A stretch of 64,000 nt of DNA from Variovorax paradoxus (GTDB lineage: Bacteria > Pseudomonadota > Gammaproteobacteria > Burkholderiales > Burkholderiaceae_C): positions 2,108,001-2,172,000 of the forward strand of contig NZ_JAUSXG010000001.1 of NCBI RefSeq assembly GCF_030815855.1. The letters are read 5' to 3'. Numbering within the stretch: position 1 is the first letter of the stretch; each line of letters opens with the position of its first letter. The notes under the pieces are model-generated. The model saw nothing but the letters and a program-made list of their open reading frames with translations, searched no databases and had not been told where the DNA came from. Positions 41,443-54,746 of this stretch are shown piece by piece. The position numbers and the translations under genes were made by a program.

Positions 41443-42981
41443 ATGACCGACCAACTCATTATTTTCGACACCACCTTGCGCGACGGCGAGCAATCGCCCG
41501 GCGCTTCGATGACCCGCGATGAGAAGCTGCGCATCGCCAAGCAGCTCGAACGGCTCAAGGTCGACGTCATCGAGGCCGGCTTTCCGGCCAGCTCCAACGG
41601 CGACTTCGAAGCCGTCAAGGCCATTGCCGGTGCGATCAAGGATTCGACGATATGCGGCCTGTCGCGCGCGAACGACCGCGACATCTCGCGTGCGGCCGAG
41701 GCGCTCAAGGGCGCGGCACGCGGGCGCATCCACACGTTCATTGCAACTTCGCCGCTTCACATGGAAAAGAAGCTGCGCATGTCGCCCGACGAAGTGCACG
41801 AGCAGGCAAAGCTCGCCGTGCGCTTTGCGCGCAACCTTGTGGCCGACGTGGAGTTCAGTCCCGAGGACGGCTATCGCAGCGACCCCGACTTTCTCTGCCG
41901 CGTGCTCGAGACCGTGATCAACGAGGGCGCCACCACCATCAACGTGCCCGACACCGTCGGCTACGCCATCCCCGAGCTCTACGGCAACTTCATCAAGATG
42001 TTGCGCGAGCGCGTGCCCAACAGCGACAAGGCGATCTGGTCGGTGCATTGCCACAACGACCTCGGCATGGCCGTGGCCAACTCGCTGGCCGGTGTGAAGA
42101 TCGGCGGCGCACGCCAGGTCGAGTGCACCATCAACGGGCTGGGCGAGCGCGCGGGCAACTGTTCGCTCGAAGAAGTCGTCATGGCCGTGAAGACCCGCAA
42201 GGACTACTTCGGGCTCGAGCTCAACATCGACACCCGGCACATCGTGGCCGCAAGCCGCATGGTGAGCCAGACCACCGGTTTCGTGGTGCAGCCCAACAAG
42301 GCCGTGGTGGGCGCCAATGCCTTTGCGCATGCCTCGGGCATTCACCAGGACGGCGTGCTCAAGGCGCGTGACACTTACGAAATCATGCGTGCCGAGGACG
42401 TGGGCTGGGCCGCCAACAAGATCGTGCTGGGCAAGCTCAGCGGGCGCAATGCGTTCAAGCAGCGCCTGCAGGACCTCGGCGCGACGATGGCCAGCGAGGC
42501 CGACATCAATGCCGCCTTTCTGCGCTTCAAGGAGCTGGCCGACCGCAAGTCCGAAATTTTCGACGAGGACATCCTTGCGCTCGTCAGCGCCGAGGAACTG
42601 GCGCACGTTGATGAACAGTTCGCTTTTGTCTCGCTTTCCCAGCACAGCGAAACCGGCGAACGCCCCCAGGCAAAGGTCGTTTTTACCGTTCAGGGCAAGG
42701 AAGTCACCGGCGAGTCCGATGGCAATGGCCCGGTTGATGCTTCTCTGAAAGCCATCGAATCGCTTGTCAAGAGCGGTGCGGAGATGGTGCTTTACTCGGT
42801 CAATGCCATCAGTGGCTCGACAGAAAGCCAAGGAGAAGTTACAGTTCGGTTACAAAATGCAGGGCGGGTGGTGAATGGAGTAGGTGCGGACCCCGACATC
42901 GTGGTCGCATCGGCCAAGGCTTATTTGAGTGCGCTCAACAAGTTACAGAGCCAAGCTGAGAGAGTGGCGGCACAAGGTTAG
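41443..42981 (+). CDS. leuA: 2-isopropylmalate synthase, short (enterobacterial) type
   Basis: A second 2-isopropylmalate synthase, 512 residues, of the E. coli class: [32 protein letters not shown] (metal His), [15 protein letters not shown], and the C-terminal regulatory domain with [13 protein letters not shown]. It shares only the core TIM barrel pattern with the upstream leuA. Both appear complete, so they are likely alternative or differently feedback-regulated enzymes. A bidirectional-type terminator follows. Confidence 0.96.
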   Translation: MTDQLIIFDTTLRDGEQSPGASMTRDEKLRIAKQLERLKVDVIEAGFPASSNGDFEAVKAIAGAIKDSTICGLSRANDRDISRAAEALKGAARGRIHTFIATSPLHMEKKLRMSPDEVHEQAKLAVRFARNLVADVEFSPEDGYRSDPDFLCRVLETVINEGATTINVPDTVGYAIPELYGNFIKMLRERVPNSDKAIWSVHCHNDLGMAVANSLAGVKIGGARQVECTINGLGERAGNCSLEEVVMAVKTRKDYFGLELNIDTRHIVAASRMVSQTTGFVVQPNKAVVGANAFAHASGIHQDGVLKARDTYEIMRAEDVGWAANKIVLGKLSGRNAFKQRLQDLGATMASEADINAAFLRFKELADRKSEIFDEDILALVSAEELAHVDEQFAFVSLSQHSETGERPQAKVVFTVQGKEVTGESDGNGPVDASLKAIESLVKSGAEMVLYSVNAISGSTESQGEVTVRLQNAGRVVNGVGADPDIVVASAKAYLSALNKLQSQAERVAAQG

Positions 42982-43012
42982 GTTTACGAGTGTTCCTTGG
43001 ATTCGATTGAAG

Positions 43013-43049
43013 AAAAGGACGCAAGTAACTGATATTGCGTGCCTTTTTT
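43013..43049 (+). terminator. Terminator after the second leuA
   Basis: AAAAGG plus CGCAA (43013-43024) pairs with TTGCG plus CCTTTT (43035-43047), with a small internal loop; T6 ends the structure. It closes the branched-chain amino acid block. A TACACT -10-like box for pbpG lies just after it. Confidence 0.75.
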
Positions 43050-43096
43050 GATTTCGATACACTGCGGTTCTCATTTTCGCCGCTGGAGATTTATAA

Positions 43097-44281
43097 ATGC
43101 CTGAAACCCGCCCCCGCCGAGTTTCCAGCCAGCGGTTCTTGCCCGCAGTCAAATTCGTCGCCGTCGCGCTCTGCGCCACGGCGTTTTTGCTGTCCGGCGC
43201 ACAGGCCGCGAAGAAGGAAAAAGCAGCTGCCGCCAAAACCTCCCAAGCCAAGAAGGCCGGAGGTCCGGTACCGGTGGAAGTCAAACGTTCTGCAAAGGCG
43301 CCGCGTGGCGGCAAAGCCGAACGAAGCGAAAAGGTCGTTCGTGGTGGCCGCAACGTGGTGGCCAGCATCCGCCAGAAAAACGGCAAGACGGTGGTTGCCG
43401 TGCAGCGCCGCTCGGTGGTTCGGGTCGAAACGCCCGCGCGCCAGTCCTTCGGCCAGCTGGCCGGCTTGCACGGAACCGACGACGTGCTCGACCTGAAGTC
43501 GAGCGTTGCGCTCGTGATCGACCAGGACACGCACGAGGTGCTGTTCAGCAAAAACGACCACGCGGTGCTCCCGATTGCATCGCTCACCAAGCTGATGACC
43601 GGCTTGCTGATCAGCGAAGCCCGCCTTCCCAACGACGAACTGATCACCATCACCCAGGACGACGTCGACACCGAAAAGGGCAGCCGGTCGCGCCTGACGG
43701 TCGGCACCACGCTGTCGCGCGGTGAACTGCTGCACCTCGCCCTCATGTCGAGCGAAAACCGCGCGGCACATGCGCTGGGCCGCACCTATCCGGGTGGCCT
43801 TGCCACCTTCGTGAGCATCATGAACGCCAAGGCGAAGATGCTCGGCATGAAGGACACGCGCTACGTGGAGCCTACCGGCCTGTCGAGCCGCAACCAGTCG
43901 AGCGCGCAGGACCTCGCGCTGCTCGTCAATGCCGCCTATTCCGACGCCACGGTGCGCTCGCTGTCGACATCGCCTGAGTACCAGGTCGAGGTCGGCAACC
44001 GCGTGCTGCAATTCAACACCACCAACCGCCTCGTGAAGAGCCCCGATTGGGAAATTGGCGTGCAGAAGACGGGCTACATCTCCGAAGCCGGCCAATGCCT
44101 CGTGATGCAGGCCAAGGTGGCCGGACGCAAGCTCATCATGGTGTTCCTGGACTCGGCCGGCAAGTTCAGCCGCATCGCCGATGCCGAACGCGTTCGCCGC
44201 TGGGTCGAGGCCACGCACGCCTCGACGGGCTCGCCGGCCGCGTCGTCGTCGCGCGCTGCGTCCTATCAGGTCGCCGGTTGA
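43097..44281 (+). CDS. pbpG: D-alanyl-D-alanine endopeptidase (penicillin-binding protein 7/8 type)
   Basis: Periplasmic serine peptidase that cuts peptidoglycan cross-links. The 394-residue precursor has a signal peptide (FVAVALCATAFLLSGAQA), a Lys/Ala-rich basic linker of about 90 residues, and an S11 domain with SLTK, SEN and KTGYI motifs. The basic linker is longer than in E. coli PbpG and may bind wall polymer. Convergent with the IclR gene. Confidence 0.92.
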   Translation: MPETRPRRVSSQRFLPAVKFVAVALCATAFLLSGAQAAKKEKAAAAKTSQAKKAGGPVPVEVKRSAKAPRGGKAERSEKVVRGGRNVVASIRQKNGKTVVAVQRRSVVRVETPARQSFGQLAGLHGTDDVLDLKSSVALVIDQDTHEVLFSKNDHAVLPIASLTKLMTGLLISEARLPNDELITITQDDVDTEKGSRSRLTVGTTLSRGELLHLALMSSENRAAHALGRTYPGGLATFVSIMNAKAKMLGMKDTRYVEPTGLSSRNQSSAQDLALLVNAAYSDATVRSLSTSPEYQVEVGNRVLQFNTTNRLVKSPDWEIGVQKTGYISEAGQCLVMQAKVAGRKLIMVFLDSAGKFSRIADAERVRRWVEATHASTGSPAASSSRAASYQVAG

Positions 44282-44330
44282 GCGGTGGAACGGCCCTGAA
44301 AAGGGCTTGAGAAGCTCGGCAGGGGTCGAT

Positions 44331-45167
44331 TCAGGCGGCGGCTGAAGAGGGGCTGCCGCTCCCCGTCGCAGCCCCCGCTGGCGCCGCCGCGCCATCCTTG
44401 TAGCCGAGTGCCCCCGAGATTTCATTGGCCGTGGCCTGCAGCTTGGGTAGCCATCCTTCGTCCAGCCGATCCGCGGGCGCGGAGATCGACAGTCCCGCCA
44501 CCAGCTTGCCCTGGTCGTCGTAAATGCCGGCGGCCATGCAGCGCACACCCAACTCCAGCTCTTCGTTGTCGCGCGCAATGCCGTATTGGCGTGCCTTCGA
44601 CAACTCGCGCTCCAGCGCAGGCAGCTGGGTGATGCTGTTACGCGTATGGCCGGCCAAGCCGGTTCGGGTGGCATAGCTGCGCACGCGCTGCGGATCGTCG
44701 GCGGCAAGGAAGAGCTTGCCGGTCGAGGTCAGGTGCAATGCGGCCCGGCCGCCGATGGCGCGCACCACCTGCATGCCCGAACGCTCGCTGTACGAGCGCT
44801 CGATATAAACGATTTCGTCGCCTTGCCGCATGCTGAGGTTGACCGGTTGCTGAGTGAGCTTGTGCAGCTCGCGCATCGGCCCCAGCGCGGCGTCGCGCAC
44901 GTTGAGCCTGCCCTTGACGAGGTTGCCGAGCTCCAGCAGCCGCATGCCGAGCCGGTAGCTCCCGGCCTCGGGGCGGTCAACGAAGCGCCCGACCGCGAGG
45001 TCATTGAGGATCCGGTGCGTGGTGGAGGGGTGCAGGCCCGTTTTCTCGCTGATTTCCTTCAGCGAGATCGCCTCCTCGCGGGAGGCGAGCACGTCGATCA
45101 GCGCGAACATGCGCTCGATCACCTGGATGACTGGAACGGCAGGAACGTCGGATTGGGTTTTTCTCAT
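44331..45167 (-). CDS. IclR family transcriptional regulator
   Basis: A 278-residue regulator. The N-terminal winged HTH is VIQVIERMFALIDVLASREEAISLKEISEKTGLHPSTTHRILNDL; the effector domain includes CMAAGIYDDQGKLVAGLSISAP. The last 25 residues are Ala/Gly-rich. The target is not evident: nearby genes are the transferases (upstream on the same strand, 30 bases) and pbpG. Confidence 0.93.
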   Translation of the reverse strand: MRKTQSDVPAVPVIQVIERMFALIDVLASREEAISLKEISEKTGLHPSTTHRILNDLAVGRFVDRPEAGSYRLGMRLLELGNLVKGRLNVRDAALGPMRELHKLTQQPVNLSMRQGDEIVYIERSYSERSGMQVVRAIGGRAALHLTSTGKLFLAADDPQRVRSYATRTGLAGHTRNSITQLPALERELSKARQYGIARDNEELELGVRCMAAGIYDDQGKLVAGLSISAPADRLDEGWLPKLQATANEISGALGYKDGAAAPAGAATGSGSPSSAAA

Positions 45168-45197
45168 GGCGCGATGCGGTGTGGACCGGGCGCCATT

Positions 45198-45947
45198 TTA
45201 CCTTGTGAAATCACTTGGCGCCTGCCAGCGCCCCTCGATCAGAACTTCGTGGGGAGTGAAACGGGCCTTGTAGTTCATCTTGGAACTGCCTTCGATCCAA
45301 TAGCCGAGATAGACGTGCGGCAGGCCCAGCTTGCGGGCTTGCTCGATCTGCCACAGCACGCTGTAGGTGCCGTACCCCGCGCTGCTCTCCGGCTCGTAGA
45401 AGGTATAGACGGCCGAAATGCCGTCGCTCAGCACGTCGAGTATCGACACCATCTTCAATGGGCCCGCGCTGCCGTCGGGCAGGGTCTCGCGGAACTCGAC
45501 GAGCCTGGAGTTGACCCGGCTCTGCAGCAGGAACTGCGTGTACTGGTCGATGCTGTCGTGGTCCATGCCACCGCCGGCATGGCGACCGTTCTGGTAGCGA
45601 AGATAAAGCTGGTAGTGCTCGGGCACGAAACACAGCTTGAGCACGCGCGCGTGCAGGTTCTTGTGCTGCTTCACGGCGCGGCGCTGGCTGCGGCTGGGCT
45701 GAAAACCGTTGACCAGCACGCGCAATGGAATGCAGGCGCGGCAGCCGTCGCAGTAGGGCCTGTAGGTGAACATTCCGCTGCGCCGGAAGCCGCTCAGCAC
45801 GAGGTCCGAGTAGGCGTCGTTGTGGATCAGGTGGCTGGGCGTGGCCACCTGCGACCGGGCCTGGCGATCGGGCAGGTAGCTGCACGGGTAGGGCGCCGTC
45901 GCGTAGAACTGCAGCGTGTGAAGCGGGAGATCCTTGAGGTGCGTCAC
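45198..45947 (-). CDS. bpt: Aspartate/glutamate leucyltransferase (Bpt/Ate family)
   Basis: Transfers leucine (or arginine in Ate relatives) to proteins with N-terminal Asp or Glu, marking them for ClpAP. The 249-residue product has the conserved [14 protein letters not shown] start, the [12 protein letters not shown] cysteine block and [14 protein letters not shown]. The start is GTG at 45947, overlapping the aat stop in GTGA; no better start is in range. E. coli lacks this gene. Confidence 0.93.
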   Translation of the reverse strand: MTHLKDLPLHTLQFYATAPYPCSYLPDRQARSQVATPSHLIHNDAYSDLVLSGFRRSGMFTYRPYCDGCRACIPLRVLVNGFQPSRSQRRAVKQHKNLHARVLKLCFVPEHYQLYLRYQNGRHAGGGMDHDSIDQYTQFLLQSRVNSRLVEFRETLPDGSAGPLKMVSILDVLSDGISAVYTFYEPESSAGYGTYSVLWQIEQARKLGLPHVYLGYWIEGSSKMNYKARFTPHEVLIEGRWQAPSDFTR

Positions 45948-46699
45948 GTCGATGGAACAGGTCGCGTGGAAAGGAGTTCCGTCCAGTATACGGGCTCGAA
46001 ATGCCAGCGTGGCCCCTCTTGTTCGCGGGCTTTGGCCACGTGCGCCACGAAGCGGGCGCGCGACATTTCGCGCGCGCCCAGGCTCGCCAGATGGGAGGTG
46101 TTTTGCTGGCAGTCGATCATCTTCACCTGGAAGCGGCGGCACAGGCTCACCAGCGCCGCCAGCGCGATTTTCGAAGCGTCGGGACGGCGGGTGAACATCG
46201 ATTCGCCGAACACCGCGCGCCCGAGCGCCACGCAATACAGCCCGCCCGCCAGCTTGCCGTCGATCCAGGTTTCCACGCTGTGCGCGTGGCCGGCCCGATG
46301 CAGTGCCAGGTAGGCGTCGACCATGTCCGGCACGATCCATGTGCCCGACTGGCCGACGCGCGGCGATTGCGAGCACGCCTTGATGACCGCAGCGAAGTCG
46401 TGGTCGATGCGCACTTCGCAGCCCGGTGTCTGCGCGAACCGGGCCAGGGTCTTGCGCAGCGATCGGTGAAGCTTGAAGTCGGCCACCTGCAGCACCATGC
46501 GGGGGTCGGGACTCCACCAGAGGATCGGCTGGTCTTCGCTGAACCACGGAAACACACAGCGGCCATAAGCCTGCATCAGCGTATCGACATCGAGCGCCCC
46601 GCCGGCTGCGAGCAGGCCGGGTACGGGGTCGGTCTCGCCCCAGGCGGAGGCAGGGTCGGGCAGTGCGTCGCCGGGTTCGAGCCAGGGCAGTTGTTGCAT
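45944..46699 (-). CDS. aat: Leucyl/phenylalanyl-tRNA-protein transferase
   Basis: Adds Leu or Phe to proteins with N-terminal Arg or Lys, making N-degrons. The 251-residue protein has [21 protein letters not shown], the [27 protein letters not shown] core and [19 protein letters not shown] at 46699 is chosen; one 36 bases upstream is possible. It is translationally coupled to bpt, so both N-end-rule arms are in one operon. Confidence 0.96.
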   Translation of the reverse strand: MQQLPWLEPGDALPDPASAWGETDPVPGLLAAGGALDVDTLMQAYGRCVFPWFSEDQPILWWSPDPRMVLQVADFKLHRSLRKTLARFAQTPGCEVRIDHDFAAVIKACSQSPRVGQSGTWIVPDMVDAYLALHRAGHAHSVETWIDGKLAGGLYCVALGRAVFGESMFTRRPDASKIALAALVSLCRRFQVKMIDCQQNTSHLASLGAREMSRARFVAHVAKAREQEGPRWHFEPVYWTELLSTRPVPST

Positions 46700-46924
46700 G
46701 GCCGTAGGTATACACGGCTTCGCGGCGCGCTTCATCCGCGTGAGGGAAAATGGCCGCTCTCCAGCGGATCGCAAACGATTGCAGCCTGCGGGCCCGCAAG
46801 GTGTTCCGAACAAAGCGCACAGGAATATCCGGAGCCCATATAGTGCTGCTTCCCACCCCACAGACCCATAGCGGACCCGCCAGGCCGGCATTGCCTTGCG
46901 GGCGGCCAGCCCAAGAGGACCACG

Positions 46925-49255
46925 TTGACCACTGAATCCAACCCCACGCGTTTCGGCAGCGGCCAGGCGGTTCGCCGCCTCGAAGACGAGAGCCTGCTGG
47001 CCGGTGCAGGCCGCTACACCGACGACGTCACGCTGCCGGGCCAGGCGCATCTCGTCTTTCTCCGGTCTCCTTATCCGCATGCGCGCATCGTGTCGATCGA
47101 CACCGCCGCCGCGGCCGCCATGCCCGGGGTGCTGCGCGTGCTCACCGGCGCCCAACTGGTCGGGGCAGGCGTTCAGCCGATACCTGGCGCGGCCGGATTC
47201 AAGCGCGCCGATGGCGGTGACTGCGCCAGCCCGCCGCGCCTCGCCATGGCGCACCAACGAGCGCGCTTCGTCGGCGAGGCGGTGGCTGCGGTGGTGGCCG
47301 AAACAGTCCAGCAGGCGCGCGACGCCGCCGAGGCCGTGGTGGTCGACTACGACGAACTCCCGATGGTGGTCGACCTCGCGAGCGCCACCGCCGACGATGC
47401 GCCGCAGCTGTGCGAGGAGGCCACCGGCAACATTGCCGCCGAAATGAAGCACGGCAGCAGCGACGCCGCGACCGCCGCCTTTGCCAAGGCCAGCCATGTG
47501 GTCGCTCTCGACGTGATCAACCAGCGCGTCGTCGCCCTCACCATAGAGCCGCGCTCGGTGCTTGCGGCGTATGACGGCGAATCCGACCGCCTCACGATTC
47601 GCATGAGCACGCAGATGCCCTCGGGCGTGCGCGATTCGGTCTGCGCGGCCATTGGCCTCGCCAAGGAAAAAGTGCGCGTGGTGGTGGGCGATGTCGGCGG
47701 TGGCTTCGGCATGAAGACCGGCGCCTATCCCGAAGACATTGCCGTCGCCTTTGCCGCGCTGCAGGTCAAGCGCCCGGTGAAGTGGGTGGCCGAGCGCAGC
47801 GAAGAGTTTCTTTCGAGCACGCACGGCCGCGACATCGAGGCCAGGGCTGAACTCGCGCTCGACGCCGACGGCAAGATCCTTGCGCTGCGCATCAAGACAC
47901 TGGCCAACGTGGGCGCCTACGCCACCGGCGCCGGCGTTGCGATCCAGCTCCTGATCGGCCCCTGGGTGCAGACCAGCGTCTACGACATTCAGACCATCGA
48001 CTTCCATTTCAAGGCGGTGCTCACCAATACCGCACCCACGGGCGCCTACCGCGGCGCGGGCCGGCCCGAGGCGATCTTCACCATCGAGCGGTTGATGGAC
48101 GAAGCCGCGCGCCAGACCGGCATCGACCGCGTCGCGCTGCGCCGCCGCAACTTCATCCGCCCCGAGCAGATGCCTTACAAGAACCCCATGGCGCAGACCT
48201 ATGACACCGGCAAGTTCGAGTCGGTGATGGACCAGGCGCTGGCGCTGGCCGACTGGCAGGGTTTCGATGCGCGCGCGGCCGAGTCGGCGAAGAATGGCAA
48301 GCACCGCGGCCTGGGCATTGCCACGTTTCTCGAATGGACCGGCGGCAATGTGTTCGAAGAGCGGGTCACGGTCTCGGTGCAGGCCGACGGCGTGATCGAG
48401 GTGTTTTCCGCCGTCAACGCCATGGGGCAGGGTATTGCCACCTCGCTGGCGCAACTGGCGGTCGATGCATTCGGCGTGCCCATCGAGAAGGTACGCGTCG
48501 TGCTCGGCGACACCGACCGCGGCGACGGCTTCGGCAGCGCCGGTTCGCGCTCGCTGTTCACCGGCGGCTCGGCCGTTCGCATCGGCGCCGAGCGCACCAT
48601 CGACAAGGCACGCGAGCTCGCGGCGCAGGAGTTGGAAGCCTCTGTCGACGACATCATCTACAGCCGCGGCGTGTTCAACGTGGCTGGCACCGATCTCGAG
48701 CTCGACCTGTTCGCCCTCGCGGGCAAGCAGCCCGAGCGCGAAATCTTCGTCGACTCCACCAGCACCGTGGCCGGCCCGACCTGGCCCAACGGCTGCCACA
48801 TCTGCGAGATCGAAATCGATCCGCCCACCGGCGAAATCAGCGTGGTGGCCTACAGCTCGGTCAACGATGTGGGCCGTGTGATCAATCCGATGATCGTGCG
48901 CGGCCAGCTCGAAGGCGGCGCGGTGCAGGGCATCGGCCAGGCGCTGTACGAGCAGGTGGTGTACGACCACGAAACCGGCCAACCCGTCACCGGCAGTCTG
49001 ATGGACTACGCCGCACCGCGTGCCGACATCGTGCAGACCATGTTCCACATGGAAATGGACGAGTCGACGCCGTGCATCAACAATCCGCTCGGCGTGAAAG
49101 GCGTGGGCGAACTGGGCACCATCGGTGCCACGCCGACCATCGTGAACGCGGTGGCCGACGCCTTCGCGCGCAACGGCTTCGCGGCCAGCGCGCCGCGCCT
49201 GCACATGCCCTTGAGCCCGGCGCGCGTGTGGCAAGCCATGCACACCATCGATTGA
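46925..49255 (+). CDS. Molybdenum hydroxylase large subunit (xanthine dehydrogenase/CO dehydrogenase type)
   Basis: A 776-residue molybdopterin-binding subunit. It begins [24 protein letters not shown], has the Moco-binding [26 protein letters not shown] (the form II loop, not the Cys loop of true CO dehydrogenase) and the catalytic Glu block [15 protein letters not shown] start at 46925 has GAGGA upstream. No FAD or iron-sulfur subunit gene is near, unlike typical cox/xdh operons. Substrate unknown. Confidence 0.9.
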   Translation: MTTESNPTRFGSGQAVRRLEDESLLAGAGRYTDDVTLPGQAHLVFLRSPYPHARIVSIDTAAAAAMPGVLRVLTGAQLVGAGVQPIPGAAGFKRADGGDCASPPRLAMAHQRARFVGEAVAAVVAETVQQARDAAEAVVVDYDELPMVVDLASATADDAPQLCEEATGNIAAEMKHGSSDAATAAFAKASHVVALDVINQRVVALTIEPRSVLAAYDGESDRLTIRMSTQMPSGVRDSVCAAIGLAKEKVRVVVGDVGGGFGMKTGAYPEDIAVAFAALQVKRPVKWVAERSEEFLSSTHGRDIEARAELALDADGKILALRIKTLANVGAYATGAGVAIQLLIGPWVQTSVYDIQTIDFHFKAVLTNTAPTGAYRGAGRPEAIFTIERLMDEAARQTGIDRVALRRRNFIRPEQMPYKNPMAQTYDTGKFESVMDQALALADWQGFDARAAESAKNGKHRGLGIATFLEWTGGNVFEERVTVSVQADGVIEVFSAVNAMGQGIATSLAQLAVDAFGVPIEKVRVVLGDTDRGDGFGSAGSRSLFTGGSAVRIGAERTIDKARELAAQELEASVDDIIYSRGVFNVAGTDLELDLFALAGKQPEREIFVDSTSTVAGPTWPNGCHICEIEIDPPTGEISVVAYSSVNDVGRVINPMIVRGQLEGGAVQGIGQALYEQVVYDHETGQPVTGSLMDYAAPRADIVQTMFHMEMDESTPCINNPLGVKGVGELGTIGATPTIVNAVADAFARNGFAASAPRLHMPLSPARVWQAMHTID

Positions 49256-49292
49256 GCATCGCCAGGCCGGATGTTCGAAAGGCGCACGCACC

Positions 49293-50165
49293 ATGCTCGT
49301 CACGACCGAACTGCAGACCGACGCCATCCGCATTTCGAGCTACCGCTGCGACGCGGAACCCGGCACGCGGCCGTTCACCGAGATGCACACGGACTACTCG
49401 GTTTCGTATGTGCGAAAGGGCAGCTTCGGCTACCGTACGCGCGGCAATGCCTATGAGCTGGTGGCCGGTTCCGTGCTGGTGGGGTCTCCGGGTGACGAAT
49501 ACGTTTGCACCCACGACCACCACGTGTGCGGCGACGAATGCCTGGCATTCCACCTGTCGCCCGGCTTTGTCGATCTGATCGGCGGCGACCAGAGGACCTG
49601 GCGCACCGCGGGACTTCCGCCGCTGCCCGAACTCATGGTGCTCGGCGAACTCGCCCAGGTGGCAATCGAGGGCCAGACCGACGTCGGCCTGGACGAATTG
49701 GGCATGTGGTTCGCCAGCCGTTTCGTCGACGTGGCGAGCGGCCGCAGCAAGCCGATGCCGCAGGCGGCGGCGCCGCGCGACAGGCGCCGCGCGGTCGATG
49801 CGGCCATGTGGATCGATGCGCACTCGCACCGCGACATCGGCCTGGAGAGCGCCGCTTCCGAAGCCGGGCTGAGCGCCTTCCATTTCCTGCGCCTGTTCTC
49901 GCAGGTGCTCGGCGTCACGCCGCACCAGTACCTGGTCCGTTCGCGGCTGCGCCATGCGGCACGCCTTCTGGCGGACGACGAGCGGCCCGTGACCGACGTG
50001 GCCTTCGATGTGGGTTTTGCCGACTTGAGCAACTTCGTTCGGACGTTCCACCGTGCGGCGGGCGTGTCGCCGCGCCGCTTTCGCCAGGCGGCCAAAGGCG
50101 ATCGCAAGATTTTCCAAGACCGCTTGGCAGCCTTGTTCAATGATGGCCGCCTGACACATCGCTGA
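49293..50165 (+). CDS. AraC family transcriptional regulator
   Basis: A 290-residue regulator with an N-terminal sensor domain of cupin type ([29 protein letters not shown]) and a C-terminal double [36 protein letters not shown] and [32 protein letters not shown]. It stands between the molybdenum hydroxylase and an SRPBCC gene (14 bases). The target may be either. Confidence 0.93.
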   Translation: MLVTTELQTDAIRISSYRCDAEPGTRPFTEMHTDYSVSYVRKGSFGYRTRGNAYELVAGSVLVGSPGDEYVCTHDHHVCGDECLAFHLSPGFVDLIGGDQRTWRTAGLPPLPELMVLGELAQVAIEGQTDVGLDELGMWFASRFVDVASGRSKPMPQAAAPRDRRRAVDAAMWIDAHSHRDIGLESAASEAGLSAFHFLRLFSQVLGVTPHQYLVRSRLRHAARLLADDERPVTDVAFDVGFADLSNFVRTFHRAAGVSPRRFRQAAKGDRKIFQDRLAALFNDGRLTHR

Positions 50166-50179
50166 GGCGAACGGACACC

Positions 50180-52678
<2,499 letters not shown>

Positions 52679-52743
52679 ACTGACGCCCGGGCTGAACTTC
52701 CGCGGCGCGGCGACCTCGAATTCCGAAACGGACCCCAACAACC

Positions 52744-53403
52744 ATGCGACTCCTGCTGCTCGAAGACGACGTGATGATCGGCGAAGCCGTGCTCGACCTG
52801 CTGCGGGCCGAGCAATACGCTGTCGACTGGGTCAAAGACGGCGAAGCGGCCGAATCGGCACTGCGCACGCAGCAATACGACCTGGTGCTGCTCGACCTTG
52901 GCGTGCCGCGCCGCGACGGGCTCGAAGTGCTGCGCAGCCTGCGCGCCCGCAAGCAGCGCACGCCGGTCTTGATTGCCACCGCGCGCGACTCGGTGCAACA
53001 GCGCATCGAAGGGCTCGACGCGGGCGCCGACGACTACGTGCTGAAGCCCTACGACCTGGACGAACTGCTGGCGCGCATCCGTGCCTTGCTGCGCCGCGCG
53101 GCGGGGCGTGCCGAGCCGGTGTACGAGCACATGGGCGTGAGCATCAACCCCGCGACGCGTGAAGTCTCCGTGGCGGGCCAGCCGGTGGTGCTCTCGGCCC
53201 GCGAATGGGCCGTGCTCGAGCCGTTGATCGCGCGGCCCGGCATGGTGTTGTCGCGCGCGCAGCTCGAGGAAAAACTCTACAGCTGGAAGGACGAAATCAG
53301 CAGCAACGCCGTCGAGGTCTACGTGCATGGCCTGCGCAAGAAACTCGGTGCCGAATTGATCAGAAACGTGCGCGGCGTCGGCTACATGGTGCCGAAGGCA
53401 TGA
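52744..53403 (+). CDS. OmpR-family response regulator
   Basis: A 219-residue regulator: receiver domain with the phospho-acceptor Asp51 (VLLDLGVPRRDGLEVL), Lys in ADDYVLKPYDLDELL, and an OmpR/PhoB winged HTH (SARE, SSNAVEVYVHGLRKKLG, VRGVGYMVPKA). QseB/PmrA/TctD are the nearest types. It overlaps the kinase gene by 4 bases (ATGA). A box resembling PmrA/QseB sites lies before the downstream protease gene. Confidence 0.95.
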   Translation: MRLLLLEDDVMIGEAVLDLLRAEQYAVDWVKDGEAAESALRTQQYDLVLLDLGVPRRDGLEVLRSLRARKQRTPVLIATARDSVQQRIEGLDAGADDYVLKPYDLDELLARIRALLRRAAGRAEPVYEHMGVSINPATREVSVAGQPVVLSAREWAVLEPLIARPGMVLSRAQLEEKLYSWKDEISSNAVEVYVHGLRKKLGAELIRNVRGVGYMVPKA

Positions 53404-54746
53404 TGCGCGCGCTGACCGGCTCGCTGCGCGCGCGCCTGCTGTGGTTTCTGCTCGCGGCCATCGTGCTCGCCGCCGGCGCGCAGGCGGTGGTGGCCTATCG
53501 CACGGTGCTCAGGGAAGCCGACGACATCTTCGACTATCACATGCAGCAGATGGCGCTGTCGCTGCGCGCCGGCCTGCCGCCGAGCGCGGCCGTCGGCGGC
53601 ATCGGCAGCGGCGAGCAGAACTTCGAGTTCGTGGTGCAGGTGTGGACGGCCGACGGCGTGCGCATCTTCGAATCCGCCGAACAGGCAGCGCTGCCGCAAC
53701 TGGCGGTGCTGGGCTTTGCCGATGTGCGCGCGCGCGGCACCACCTACCGCGTGTTCTCGATGCAGACGAGCGGGCTGGTGATCCAGGTGGCGCAGGACAT
53801 GGCGGCCAGGCGCAACATGGCCGGCGCGCTGGCCCTGCGCACCGTCGCGCCCGTGGCGTTGATGGCGCCGCTCCTCATGCTGGTCGTCTGGTGGGTGGTG
53901 AGCCTTTCGCTCGCGCCCGTGTCGCGCGTGCGCAAGCAGGTGGCATCGCGGCAGGCCGACGATCTTTCCGCCGTCAGCGAAGAAGGCCTGCCCGACGAGG
54001 TGCGTCCGCTGGTGCAGGAGCTCAACCTCCTGTTCGACCGGGTGCGCCGCGCCTTCGATGCGCAAAAGCATTTCGTCGCCGACGCGGCGCACGAGCTGCG
54101 TTCGCCGCTCGCTGCGTTGAAACTCCAGGTGCAGGGCCTGCAGCGCGCACCCGATGCCGCGGCCCGCGAGGTGGCCGTGAGCCGGCTGGTCGCAGGCATC
54201 GACCGCGCCACGCGGCTTGTCGAGCAGATGCTGGCGTTGGCCCGGCACGAGGCCAGCATGGCCGCGGGCGCGAAGCCCGAGGCGGTCGACCTTGCCGAAG
54301 TCGCGCGCCTGGCCATTTCGGACGCCATCGCGGCGGCGCAGGCGCGGCGCATCGATATCGGTGTTTCGCACGCCGACGCCGCCGTGGTGCATGGCCAGCC
54401 CGAGGCGCTGCGCATGCTGCTGCGCAACCTGATCGACAACGCCGTCAAGTACACGCCGGAAGAAGGGCGCGTCGACGTCGGCATTGCCAAGCTCGGCGAG
54501 GCGGTGGCGTTGACCGTGGACGACAGCGGGCCCGGCCTGCCCGAGGAAGAACGCGAGCGGGTGCTCGATCGCTTCTACCGCTCGGGCGAGCCGCAGGCGC
54601 CGGGCAGCGGGCTCGGCCTGGCCATCGTCAAGTCGATTGCGGACCTGCACGGCGCCACGGTGGCGCTCGAAACGTCGCCCAGCCTGGGCGGGCTGAGAGT
54701 CCGAGTGGTATTCGCTCCCTCTCCCTCCGGGAAAGGGCTGGGGTGA
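53400..54746 (+). CDS. Sensor histidine kinase (QseC/TctE type)
   Basis: A 448-residue membrane kinase. It has two membrane spans (about 13-33 and 148-172) flanking a periplasmic 2CSK_N-type domain, HAMP-like segment, the phospho-acceptor H231 in FVADAAHELRSPLAALKL, and ATPase motifs NLIDNAVKYTPEEG, DDSGPGLP and GSGLGLAIVKSIAD. The final residues (APSPSGKGLG) are read from a dispersed repeat, so the original C-terminus was probably a few residues different. Partner of the response regulator just upstream. Confidence 0.94.
   Translation: MMRALTGSLRARLLWFLLAAIVLAAGAQAVVAYRTVLREADDIFDYHMQQMALSLRAGLPPSAAVGGIGSGEQNFEFVVQVWTADGVRIFESAEQAALPQLAVLGFADVRARGTTYRVFSMQTSGLVIQVAQDMAARRNMAGALALRTVAPVALMAPLLMLVVWWVVSLSLAPVSRVRKQVASRQADDLSAVSEEGLPDEVRPLVQELNLLFDRVRRAFDAQKHFVADAAHELRSPLAALKLQVQGLQRAPDAAAREVAVSRLVAGIDRATRLVEQMLALARHEASMAAGAKPEAVDLAEVARLAISDAIAAAQARRIDIGVSHADAAVVHGQPEALRMLLRNLIDNAVKYTPEEGRVDVGIAKLGEAVALTVDDSGPGLPEEERERVLDRFYRSGEPQAPGSGLGLAIVKSIADLHGATVALETSPSLGGLRVRVVFAPSPSGKGLG

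Noticed and set aside
45944..49333. An 1129-codon open frame on the minus strand
   Set aside because: Only the last 251 codons (aat) are real. The remainder is antisense to the molybdenum hydroxylase gene, with low-complexity His/Arg/Gly text.
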